From Promethearchaeota archaeon (GTDB lineage Archaea > Asgardarchaeota > Lokiarchaeia > Sigyniarchaeales > SOKP01): a stretch of 51,129 bases of DNA. Made by a program: the position numbers and the translations under genes. The notes beneath the pieces were generated by a model. It saw only the letters and a program-made list of their open reading frames with translations, did not search any database and had not been told where the DNA came from. Each line of letters starts with the position of its first letter. Within the stretch, counting starts at the first letter, position 1. Positions 1 through 7,798 of the stretch are shown piece after piece. Where the stretch lies: positions 1-51,129 of the forward strand of contig JAGXNS010000006.1 of NCBI GenBank assembly GCA_019894855.1. The letters run 5' to 3'.

Positions 1-2
1 TA

Positions 3-98
3 TTAACATTTAGTCCACAAAAAATATTTGATTTTCAGCCTAAATTTGCTAAAGATGTTTATAATATAATTTATAAATATGTAATTTTGCTAAAATAG
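3..98 (+). CDS. 3' end of a truncated gene, unknown product
   Basis: Only this frame is open from the left edge of the window; it ends in TAG after 31 codons. The translation is mixed hydrophobic and lysine-rich (ends YKYVILLK) and looks like the C-terminus of a protein whose body lies outside the window. Nothing identifies a family. It could equally be chance open frame in AT-rich DNA, so confidence is low. Confidence 0.3.
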   Translation, partial: LTFSPQKIFDFQPKFAKDVYNIIYKYVILLK

Positions 99-212
99 TT
101 AAAATTTATAAAATCAATGTTAAATTTTTTAATTAATCTATCCTAGTTCTGTATAATTAATTGAATTAAAATTTATCCAGGTATTATTTCTCGCTTATGT
201 TTTTATATTAAT

Positions 213-848
213 CTATTTTCTTCGAATTTTACTCAGATATTTTTGTTTTTTTTGCTCCAATGGTTTCATATAACCAAGTAATTCATCAAAAACTACATTT
301 TGGTGCAATTGTGGGCGAAAAATAAACTTATAATATTTTTTTTTCCAATAGAAGCGCAGGCTATTGAGATATACTAGAATTTCTGAAATTTGTTGAGGAT
401 TTATTTCTGTATAGGAAGTTATTATATTTTCCTCTGTATTAGATTCGATATTCCTCTTTAAAAGACTACCCTCTGTTTTTAATATATAAATTGTACCGTT
501 CAGATAGGCCTTTTGATCCTCATTATAAGTCAACCCAAGGTATTGCGCATATAACTTAAAATATTGAGTAACTTTTGCACCTAGATAATTTTTTTGAATT
601 ACATCTCGATTTTTATTTTTTATTAATTTCTGTAATTCTTGGTCTTCCATCTGGCTTTTATTATCTTGGAGAAATTCATAATATTTAACCTGTAGGTTAG
701 TAAAGATTAATGTCTCTATATCCTGATAAAAATCTTGAACCTCAACTGCTAAAATCCTGTCATCTTTGATGTGGTCCCATATTATAAAGAAAAGTACTGC
801 AATTGAGACTGCTAAACTTAAATATACAAGCATATCCTGTGGATTCAT
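213..848 (-). CDS. Membrane-anchored hypothetical protein
   Basis: A 211-residue protein I do not recognise. Residues about 7-25 form one strongly hydrophobic segment (LVYLSLAVSIAVLFFIIW) followed by a charged, tyrosine- and glutamine-rich body, so it is probably a single-pass protein with the body in the cytoplasm. There is no obvious catalytic motif; the C-terminus is very basic (KKQKYLSKIRRK), which could contact nucleic acid or lipid head groups. It stands alone, facing the left edge and divergent from the mutase genes. Its length and steady amino-acid composition argue for a real gene. Confidence 0.7.
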   Translation of the reverse strand: MNPQDMLVYLSLAVSIAVLFFIIWDHIKDDRILAVEVQDFYQDIETLIFTNLQVKYYEFLQDNKSQMEDQELQKLIKNKNRDVIQKNYLGAKVTQYFKLYAQYLGLTYNEDQKAYLNGTIYILKTEGSLLKRNIESNTEENIITSYTEINPQQISEILVYLNSLRFYWKKKYYKFIFRPQLHQNVVFDELLGYMKPLEQKKQKYLSKIRRK

Positions 849-1298
849 AAGATTAAGATAATCTTTTCTATATTTTTAATGGAATTGTGGTATAATTTAG
901 TTATTTATAGATATTCATTGCTTTTAAATTAAACATTCATATTTTTTTAAGGAAAGAAATTGTCGTATTACAATTATTAATGAGGATAGAACATGAATTT
1001 AAATTTTATATATTGGATATTCTTTTTAAAAGATCAATGCAAAAATTCCTCGCTATGAAATACAACGGTGATTACACAGACGGAATAATGTCAAATCAAC
1101 CATATATAATAGTAAAATTCTGTAATGAAATTCAAAACTAAAATTTTTTCTGTTTTCTTCCTCTTTTTTAACAAATATTGAATTTAAAGAATAAATGCTT
1201 AATTTTTGAATGTTCATTATTAAAGTTTTTTAGGTTTCCTAATTTCTTTAATTTAGATTATAATAATTCAATTCAATAATATTTAGCGTGATTACGAC
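849..1298. other. Intergenic region, 450 bp, divergent promoters
   Basis: This region lies between the membrane hypothetical (minus strand) and the mutase (plus strand). It is very AT-rich and must hold promoters for both directions, but no single TATA/BRE pair stands out. It contains one 53-codon open frame, listed separately. I see no tRNA-like fold, repeat array or clear terminator hairpin. Confidence 0.5.
980..1141 (+). CDS. Possible small protein of 53 residues
   Basis: An ATG at 980 opens a 53-codon frame ending in TAA. The frame stays open for more than a dozen codons upstream of the ATG. The product is balanced rather than low-complexity (starts MRIEHEFKFYILD, contains YNGDYTDG, ends VKFCNEIQN), unlike the surrounding A/T-only spacer, and the local DNA is less AT-skewed. 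I do not recognise it. It may be a small gene or a decayed fragment of a longer one. Confidence 0.3.
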   Translation: MRIEHEFKFYILDILFKRSMQKFLAMKYNGDYTDGIMSNQPYIIVKFCNEIQN

Positions 1299-2972
1299 TT
1301 GTTTGACAAAGATTATTTAGAAAGAATAAGAATAGAAAAGGAAAAATGGGAAAAAAATTTAAAAGAATCAAAAGAGCGCGATGTCAAATTTGTAACTGAT
1401 TCTGAAATACCTATAAAAAGACTATACACTCCACTAGATGTTAAAGGAGATTATTTAGACTCAGTTAATTTTCCTGGACAAGAACCATTTACGCGAGGAG
1501 TGTACCCGAATATGTACCGAGGCCGATTATGGACGATGAGACTGTTCTCCGGACACGGAACTCCTGAAGCAACTAACCTACGATGGAAGTATTTATATGA
1601 AAATGGTGAAACTGGTTTCAGTGCTGCTGTAGATGCCCTCACATTTAATGGTATCGATCCAACGAATCCTGATGGTGCTCCAGAGGTCGGTACGTCTGGT
1701 GTACCTCTTTATTGCATCGATAGTCTTTTTGCTCTAACTGAAGATATCCCTATTGATAAAATTAGCGTAGCATTAGTCGTTGAGCCTTTTACAAGCGCTC
1801 CCGTCTGTGCAATGTATTTCAACATGGCTAAAATGCGAGGGTATGATCTAAAAAATTTGATGGGAACAACTCAAAACGATATTTTAACGATGACGGTCGG
1901 TTATATACCTTATAAAAATTCTCCACCAAATCATTTATTAAGGGTTGCTTGTGATTTTATTGAATGGACAGTAGCTCAGAAAAACGTTCCTCTTTGGCAT
2001 CCTATCAATTTTACAGGATATAATTATAGAGAGGGTGGTATTGATGCAATTCAAGAACTTGGTTTTGTATTTGCAAGCGCTTGTTCTCACATTGATAATT
2101 TAGTCGAGAGGGGATGGAAAGCCGATGATTTTGTAGGTAGACTAGCTTTTCATTTAGCTGCTCATAAAGATTTCTTTGAGGAAATAGCAAAATACCGCGC
2201 AGCTCGAAGGATTTGGTATAAGCTCATGAAGGATAAATACGAAGTAAAAAATCCCAAAAATCTTGGTTTTAGGTTTCACGTACAAACCGCCGGAAGCTCC
2301 TTAACAGCTCAATTACCGATGATTAATATCGTTCGCACAGCCATACAAGGATTAGAAGCCAACTTAGGGGGTTGCCAATCTCTTCATACTAACTCTTACG
2401 ACGAAGCTATATGCTTACCCTCAGAACAAGCAGCTCTTGTTGCTTTAAGAACTCAACAAGTGATTGCTGATGAGACTCGAATTACCAATACGATAGATCC
2501 CTTGGCTGGGAGCTATTACGTTGAATGGTTGACTGATGAAATCGAGGAAAGAGTATGGAATTACATGGATAAAATTCAAAAAGTAGGATCCATTGATAAA
2601 GCATTGTCTACCGGATGGCTCTATAAGGAAATGCGAGATGCTTTCCATAAGAGAAGAACTCGCATTGAGAAAGGGGAAGAAATCATGCTTGGTATTAATA
2701 AGTACAACGTACCTTATGATACGGTTACTGATGTTTTCAGAACATCGCAAACAGCTATTGATATCGAAATAAATAGGATTAACAAATTAAAAGCAAGAAG
2801 AGACAACGCAAAATTAGAGAAAATTTTAGACAAGTTAAGAACGGTATGCGAGAAGGAGGAGAATGTCATGCCTATAATAATGGAAGCTACAAAAGAAGGA
2901 GCAACTATTGGCGAGATCTGCGATATTTACAGAGAAATATGGGGCATATGGGAACCACCATTAGCTATTTAA
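1299..2972 (+). CDS. B12-dependent acyl-CoA mutase, large (catalytic) subunit
   Basis: Catalytic TIM-barrel subunit of the methylmalonyl-CoA mutase family, 557 residues, with the B12 domain encoded by the next gene as is usual in archaea. Family landmarks are GTTQNDIL (189-196), FHVQTAGSSLTAQ (326-338), QSLHTNSYDEA (360-370) and IDPLAGSYYVE. Aligned through these to Propionibacterium MCM, substrate residues Tyr89, Arg207 and His244 correspond to Phe83, Tyr202 and Asn242. The cofactor-region His328 and Gln330 are kept (His327, Gln329). This is therefore unlikely to be a genuine methylmalonyl-CoA mutase; its substrate is unknown. The start is TTG at 1299, because a stop lies five codons upstream in frame. 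It forms an operon with the small subunit (14-nt gap). Confidence 0.93.
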   Translation: MFDKDYLERIRIEKEKWEKNLKESKERDVKFVTDSEIPIKRLYTPLDVKGDYLDSVNFPGQEPFTRGVYPNMYRGRLWTMRLFSGHGTPEATNLRWKYLYENGETGFSAAVDALTFNGIDPTNPDGAPEVGTSGVPLYCIDSLFALTEDIPIDKISVALVVEPFTSAPVCAMYFNMAKMRGYDLKNLMGTTQNDILTMTVGYIPYKNSPPNHLLRVACDFIEWTVAQKNVPLWHPINFTGYNYREGGIDAIQELGFVFASACSHIDNLVERGWKADDFVGRLAFHLAAHKDFFEEIAKYRAARRIWYKLMKDKYEVKNPKNLGFRFHVQTAGSSLTAQLPMINIVRTAIQGLEANLGGCQSLHTNSYDEAICLPSEQAALVALRTQQVIADETRITNTIDPLAGSYYVEWLTDEIEERVWNYMDKIQKVGSIDKALSTGWLYKEMRDAFHKRRTRIEKGEEIMLGINKYNVPYDTVTDVFRTSQTAIDIEINRINKLKARRDNAKLEKILDKLRTVCEKEENVMPIIMEATKEGATIGEICDIYREIWGIWEPPLAI

Positions 2973-2986
2973 GTGAGATGTTAATT

Positions 2987-3385
2987 ATGAGTGAAAGAAA
3001 AATTAGGGTATTAATGTCAAAACCGGGTATTGATGGTCATTGGCGAGGTGGTATTGTAGTGTCCAGAGCATTAAGAGATGCGGGAATGGAACTCATATTC
3101 GGAGGATTTCAGAATGTCAATCAGATAGTTGAAGCAGCAATTCAAGAAGACATAGATGTTCTTGGCTTGTCGATACATAGTGGGGCTCATTTTGCGTATA
3201 CGAAACAAGTGATCGATTTATTAAAAGAAAAAGGCGTTTTCAACGACATTCTCATTTTAGTAGGGGGCGTTATTCCAGCACAAGACTTCCCAAAATTAAA
3301 GGAAATTGGCGTAGCTAATGTGTATGGTCCTGGGTCAATGACAAGTGATATTGTACAATTTATAAGAGATAACGTAAAGAAATAA
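2987..3385 (+). CDS. B12-dependent acyl-CoA mutase, small (cobalamin-binding) subunit
   Basis: A 132-residue Rossmann-like B12-binding domain that completes the mutase. The DxHxxG signature appears as DGHWRGG; the His is the lower axial cobalt ligand (base-off/His-on), preceded by the usual lysine in SKPG. LSIHSGAH and the loop VGGVIPAQDF are the other family segments. The frame stays open upstream into the large subunit gene, but the ATG at 2987, 10 nt after a GTGAG ribosome-binding site and just past the large-subunit stop, fits the domain start. ATG 2978 is the alternative. Cobalt and corrin ligands are intact, so the holoenzyme should be functional. Confidence 0.93.
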   Translation: MSERKIRVLMSKPGIDGHWRGGIVVSRALRDAGMELIFGGFQNVNQIVEAAIQEDIDVLGLSIHSGAHFAYTKQVIDLLKEKGVFNDILILVGGVIPAQDFPKLKEIGVANVYGPGSMTSDIVQFIRDNVKK

Positions 3386-3460
3386 TCTCAAATTTAAATT
3401 CTCTTTATTTATGCTTAAAAAATAAACCAGCATTCTATTAATAGTCTGAGCTGTAAAAAA

Positions 3461-4702
3461 ATGGTAAAATCTTTTCAAATCCCTTGGGCAGCATGGAGAG
3501 ATCCTGAGTATTTGGAATTATCCTTTCCCGATTCCTGGGATGTATCCGCTTGTAGGATGAATGGTGCTGATGGACCTGTTTTAAATGATGATGAAATCAA
3601 GCAATCGATTTTAAATCCAATTGGGGCTCCTAGGATATCGGAATTAGCAAAAGGCAAGGAAACTGTAGTTATTGTTGTTGATGATATGACAAGAACTACT
3701 CCTGTGTCAAGAATCATTCCTCACGTCCTTGAAGAATTAGATAAAGCAAGTGTACTTATTGATCAAATCACGATCTTACTGGCTTTAGGTGCCCACAAGC
3801 CAATGAACAGACAAGATTGCATTCTTAAACTCGGAAAAAATGTGGTAAATACAATTAACATAGAAAATCATCATCCTTACGAAAACTTAACAAACCTTGG
3901 GGAATCCAAGATAGGTACACCAATAGAAGTTAATTCAACTTATGTGGATTCTGATTTAAAAATTTCAATCGGAGGCGTGATTCCTCATCCCTTAGCCGGA
4001 TTTGGGGGAGGTGCTAAAAATGTATTGCCTGGGGTATGTGGAATTCGAACGCTTGAGGCCAATCATTCTGCTGGCATGCGAGGAGTTGGTGCGGGGATAG
4101 GGCGAATGACGGATATTAGAAAAGATATCGAGGATATTGCCGATAAAGTTGGATTGGACTTTTCTATCAATGCAATCTTAACCGAATCAGGAGAAATTGC
4201 AGCCATGAGCACGGGGCATTTCAGAGACGCCCATAGAAAAGCAATGGAAATAGGGAAACGGAATTACGGTACAAAAATCACTATTAACAATCAAATTTGC
4301 TTCTTCAATCTATTTCCTGAGGATTCTGAACTAAATCAATCGATTAAGGGATTCAATTTTTTAATGAACGCTCCAAATAATATGCTCGACCGAAAGGGTA
4401 GTATTGTTCTAATGTCGTCTTCATACGAAGGTCGAGGTTATCATAGTCTGATTGCCGAAACAGGAGCTAAATTATATAAAAATATTGGTGATAGCATCGT
4501 ATGGAAAGCTTTTGTTAAAAGAAGAAAAGTATATTTCTTTTCACCAAATATAAGTGAGCCTGAATTATATCATTTTTATCCAAAATCCGTGAAATTATAT
4601 CACGATTGGAACAATTTAATAGACGAATTAACCGAAGTTCACGGAAATGCTCCAAAAGCAGCGCTCTTTCCGTGTAGCATACAATTGGCTGAAAAATCTT
4701 AA
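3461..4702 (+). CDS. LarA-like nickel-pincer (NPN) 2-hydroxyacid racemase
   Basis: Member of the lactate racemase LarA family, 413 residues. LarA uses a nickel-pincer nucleotide bound to a lysine to racemise or epimerise 2-hydroxyacids by hydride transfer. Every landmark is present: DDMTRTTP (74-81, substrate Asp and Arg), His112 in GAHKP, His176 and Lys186 in HPLAGFGGGAK and His202 in EANH. The His-Lys spacing of 10 and Lys-His spacing of 16 equal those of LarA His174/Lys184/His200. It lies 75 bp after the mutase small subunit on the same strand and may be co-transcribed. LarA homologues act on many 2-hydroxyacids, so the substrate is open. Cofactor-maturation genes (larB/C/E) are not in the window. 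Confidence 0.88.
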   Translation: MVKSFQIPWAAWRDPEYLELSFPDSWDVSACRMNGADGPVLNDDEIKQSILNPIGAPRISELAKGKETVVIVVDDMTRTTPVSRIIPHVLEELDKASVLIDQITILLALGAHKPMNRQDCILKLGKNVVNTINIENHHPYENLTNLGESKIGTPIEVNSTYVDSDLKISIGGVIPHPLAGFGGGAKNVLPGVCGIRTLEANHSAGMRGVGAGIGRMTDIRKDIEDIADKVGLDFSINAILTESGEIAAMSTGHFRDAHRKAMEIGKRNYGTKITINNQICFFNLFPEDSELNQSIKGFNFLMNAPNNMLDRKGSIVLMSSSYEGRGYHSLIAETGAKLYKNIGDSIVWKAFVKRRKVYFFSPNISEPELYHFYPKSVKLYHDWNNLIDELTEVHGNAPKAALFPCSIQLAEKS

Positions 4703-4807
4703 AAAATAAAGGCGAATTTTGAATTAAAAAGAAAATAGAATAAAAAAAAAAAAAATAATAAAAAGTTATCTTACTTTTTTTGGTGTAAAACCTAATTTCG
4801 TGTTGTT
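4703..4807. terminator. Convergent terminator region of A/T runs
   Basis: Between two convergent genes there is a run of 14 A at about 4742-4755 (a T-run for the minus-strand transcript) and a T-run near 4772-4780 (for the plus-strand transcript). Oligo-T tracts are the normal intrinsic termination signal in archaea. No hairpin is needed or evident. Confidence 0.45.
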
Positions 4808-6283
4808 CTATCGCTTAACATTCAATTTGTCGTTAATTCCCGCAATGTCCTTTACAATTTTTTTTCTGGCTTCAATATCGTATTGAGATGTGATGGCAAT
4901 TTGTTCCATTACGGGGGAGCCTCCGCCATGATAACCTCCAACTTGAGATATTCCTCCCGTTGCCGAGCAAAGCATATCTCCAACAAATCTCCAGAATTGC
5001 GCTGCATTTTCAGGTGCGATCTTTGGATTTCTTGTAATGTATTTATAAAGAAGATCCTTAACTTCTGGATTCATAAAATCTCTTTCATGAGGGAAAGTCG
5101 CCGGAACACCACCTGAGATATCACATATTATTTCTGCCTCTCGATATACATTTTCTCCCGTTAAGCATCTTCCTACATTACAATAAATTGAATTTGGAAT
5201 ATAACTTCCAGGTCCATAGGGAATAAAGCCCATACCTGGCATGAATACTTCGGGTTTACCTAGATCAGAAGCGGTATATCCCGCAGCGTAGCCAAGTTCC
5301 GTAACCATAATTAATTCAGCTAATTTGTGTCTCACATGGGAAGCTCTTTGAATATTATTGTATTCTGCGGCTAAAGCAGCCGTGCCTACTATTAAATCTC
5401 CGATTGCTGGCTTACATCCTGAGTAGCTGTGTCGATGAAATAAACCAAATAACAAGGCAAGAACACCACCGTGTTGATGTTCCCCACAAAGAAAAACTCT
5501 CTCCCAAGGAACAAAAACATTGTCAAAGATAATGTAGGAATCCGTAGCTCCTGGCATGAATCCTCTCTTGAAATGTTCTCTTTCTCTTAGGTTGTGAATT
5601 GTAACAACTTGTTTTACGCCTTCATAATCACCGGGGACTGCAAATGCAACGGCATAATCTTTATCTTCTGGCCTTAGCGCTCTTGTAGGAACGACAATTA
5701 TTTCATCGGAGACTGAAGCTTCAGAAATGTGAACTTTACATCCGTTCACAATAATTCCGTCGTCTCTTTTTTCTACCACATGAACATACATATCTGGGTC
5801 TTCTTGATCGGCGGGTCGCTTTATCCGATTACCTTTAACGTCCGTTTGAGCACATGCAGCAATTAAATCTTCCTTTTGAAACCGTAACATCCATTTTTTA
5901 AAGTTTTCGTGGTAACTACTTTCTCCTTTGTTTAATTTATCCGCTTCATAGCTCACATTATATATTGCATTAGCTGCGTCACACCCCATACACCTTTGAA
6001 TGCAACCGCCAACCTTTTGACACAATCTACGGGTCATGTCTTGTTTTTTGTGAAGATCGTCCGTACTTTGGTGGATGTGCGTAAAACGATTAATTATTTC
6101 ACCGGTTAGATGGGATTTAACTTTCATTAAATCGCCGTATTCCTCAAACATATCGAAGGTTGTACCGATCGTGTTAATGCAATTCAATTGGCGTTCATCT
6201 AATCTATCAATCTTTTCGCCGTTGTAGTAAAGATTTCTTTTCATTTTACTTAGATCGTTCATATAATCTTCTTTTGTTCTCAT
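4808..6283 (-). CDS. abfD: 4-hydroxybutyryl-CoA dehydratase / vinylacetyl-CoA isomerase family
   Basis: FAD- and [4Fe-4S]-dependent dehydratase of the HpaB/4-hydroxyphenylacetate hydroxylase superfamily, 491 residues. AbfD converts 4-hydroxybutyryl-CoA to crotonyl-CoA via a ketyl radical. The four cluster ligands of the Clostridium enzyme (Cys99, Cys103, His292, Cys299) have matches with identical spacing: Cys94, Cys98, His283 and Cys290 in CIQRC and HRHSYSGC. Oxygen-dependent HpaB hydroxylases lack this set, so the dehydratase call is good. The reaction is used in 4-aminobutyrate and succinate fermentation and in the archaeal 4-hydroxybutyrate cycles; nothing here decides which. It is transcribed alone, divergent from the decarboxylase. 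Confidence 0.88.
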   Translation of the reverse strand: MRTKEDYMNDLSKMKRNLYYNGEKIDRLDERQLNCINTIGTTFDMFEEYGDLMKVKSHLTGEIINRFTHIHQSTDDLHKKQDMTRRLCQKVGGCIQRCMGCDAANAIYNVSYEADKLNKGESSYHENFKKWMLRFQKEDLIAACAQTDVKGNRIKRPADQEDPDMYVHVVEKRDDGIIVNGCKVHISEASVSDEIIVVPTRALRPEDKDYAVAFAVPGDYEGVKQVVTIHNLREREHFKRGFMPGATDSYIIFDNVFVPWERVFLCGEHQHGGVLALLFGLFHRHSYSGCKPAIGDLIVGTAALAAEYNNIQRASHVRHKLAELIMVTELGYAAGYTASDLGKPEVFMPGMGFIPYGPGSYIPNSIYCNVGRCLTGENVYREAEIICDISGGVPATFPHERDFMNPEVKDLLYKYITRNPKIAPENAAQFWRFVGDMLCSATGGISQVGGYHGGGSPVMEQIAITSQYDIEARKKIVKDIAGINDKLNVKR

Positions 6284-6572
6284 TTTTCTACCTCTTTTTA
6301 CGTTTAACTAATTTAGTTTACTTGATAAATATACATATTCCTTTTATCTATAAATAATTAATCCATATTTTATGAAAACTATAACTAAAGTAAAATTGAT
6401 AATAATAAAATTCAAATCCTTTAATCTTATTTTAAAATTAGATGTTTTAACGATAAAACCTTATATAAAAAATGAATCAAAAAGTACTTATATTTAAACT
6501 TGGCACAACACCAAGGCATATAAACCAGAAAAACAATTTTCCTATTTACATAAATAAAAAGATGATGTTTTA
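6284..6572. promoter_or_regulatory. Divergent promoter region (abfD / ThDP decarboxylase)
   Basis: A 289-bp AT-rich spacer between divergent genes. A TATA-like TTATATTTA at 6488-6496 lies 77 bp ahead of the plus-strand ATG, and a TTATATAAAA at about 6462-6471 is palindromic enough to serve either strand. These are sequence resemblances only. Confidence 0.35.
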
Positions 6573-7784
6573 ATGGATATTTACGATGAAATTTTTAAAA
6601 TGTGTTCTGAGCATGGTATAACCTTCTATTCCACTCTACCTTGCTCACATAATTTAAAATTTATACAAAAGCTTGAAGAACTTGATGGAGAAATCTTAGA
6701 AAATGCAGATAAGGCATTAATTCACATTCCCCTTGTAAGGGAAGAGAGTGGTGTGTCATTGAGCGCCGGAGCTTATCTTGGGGGTAGAAAAACCGCTATG
6801 GTAATTCAAAACCAAGGTCTAGGCAACATGATTACCCAATTGCTTTCATTAAATAGTCATCTAAATGGTTCATACAGAATTCCAAATTTATTAATAATAA
6901 GCCATCGTGGATTAGAGAATGAAAAAATCAATGCTCAAAAGCCTGTTGGCTCAAAATCAAAAGAGATTCTTGATTTAGTTGGATTTAAACATTGTTCTGT
7001 TAAATATATTTCAGATCTTAAAAAGTTTCAAGAATTATTAGGAGAATATGATAAAGGACAAAATGTTGCATTATTAGTGGAACCTGATCATTCTAAACCT
7101 CTTTATAGAATTGAAAATGAGAAAAATATAATAAGGAATTTCAAAGGAAACACAATTCCAATGAATAAAGTCCAAGCCAATATGACTAGACATAAAGCGA
7201 TCTCTGAAATTATAAATCAAATAGAAAATGAATTTGTTGTTTCTAACTTAGGTCATCCAAGTAGAGAGTTACATCGGTTAAAAGATAGAGAGAGAAATTT
7301 CTATCTTACATCGTGTCTAGGACATTCCTATACATTAGCGCTGGGACTAGCGTTAAGTACAGAGGATATAAATCAGAAGATTATATGTTTTGAAGGTGAT
7401 GGAGGGTTATTGATGAATGCTGGGTCTTTATCGATCTTAGCTCATAAAAAACCAAAGAATTTGATTGTAATACTTCTGGATAATGGAGTATGGGGATCCA
7501 CCGGAAATACTGAAACTTATGCTTTAAATGAAGTAAATCTAAGCGGTGTAGCACAAGCATAAGGATTTCCCGAATCTAATATAAAAATTATATCAAAAGA
7601 AGAACATTTAGCAGAAAACTTGAGAAATGCACTAAAAAACGATGGTCCTTTTTTATTTCACGTTATTATTACAGATAAGTATGAAAAAGTTCCTATTTTG
7701 CCACTTTCTGTTGTGGAGATTAAAGAACGATTCATGAAATCAATTGAGGATGCTAGAATATCAAATAACATTTATAATATTTAA
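6573..7784 (+). pseudogene. Sulfopyruvate-decarboxylase-like (ComDE-type) ThDP enzyme with in-frame TAA
   Basis: A fused ThDP-dependent 2-oxoacid decarboxylase resembling sulfopyruvate/phosphonopyruvate decarboxylase. The N-terminal pyrimidine-binding half (about 1-170) has the REESG and IQNQGLGN motifs. The C-terminal pyrophosphate half has the GDGG...LLDN cofactor motif (EGDGGLLMN, then VILLDNGVWGSTG). Translation stops at TAA 7560-7562 after residue 329, yet the same frame continues without any shift for 73 more sense codons (GFPESNIKII onward) to TAA 7784, giving the expected C-terminus and a total of about 400 codons. The stop interrupts the fold between VAQA and GFPE. It may be a recent nonsense mutation, a readthrough site or a consensus error. 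The next gene starts 14 nt downstream. Confidence 0.8.
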
Positions 7785-7798
7785 CTTATAAAAAGAAA

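Noticed and set aside
1299-3385. Plain annotation as methylmalonyl-CoA mutase
   Set aside because: The three residues that define substrate handling in that enzyme are all replaced, so the name would claim more than the sequence supports.
7560-7562. Recoding of the stop in the decarboxylase as pyrrolysine or selenocysteine
   Set aside because: The codon is TAA; pyrrolysine uses TAG and selenocysteine TGA, so neither known system explains it.
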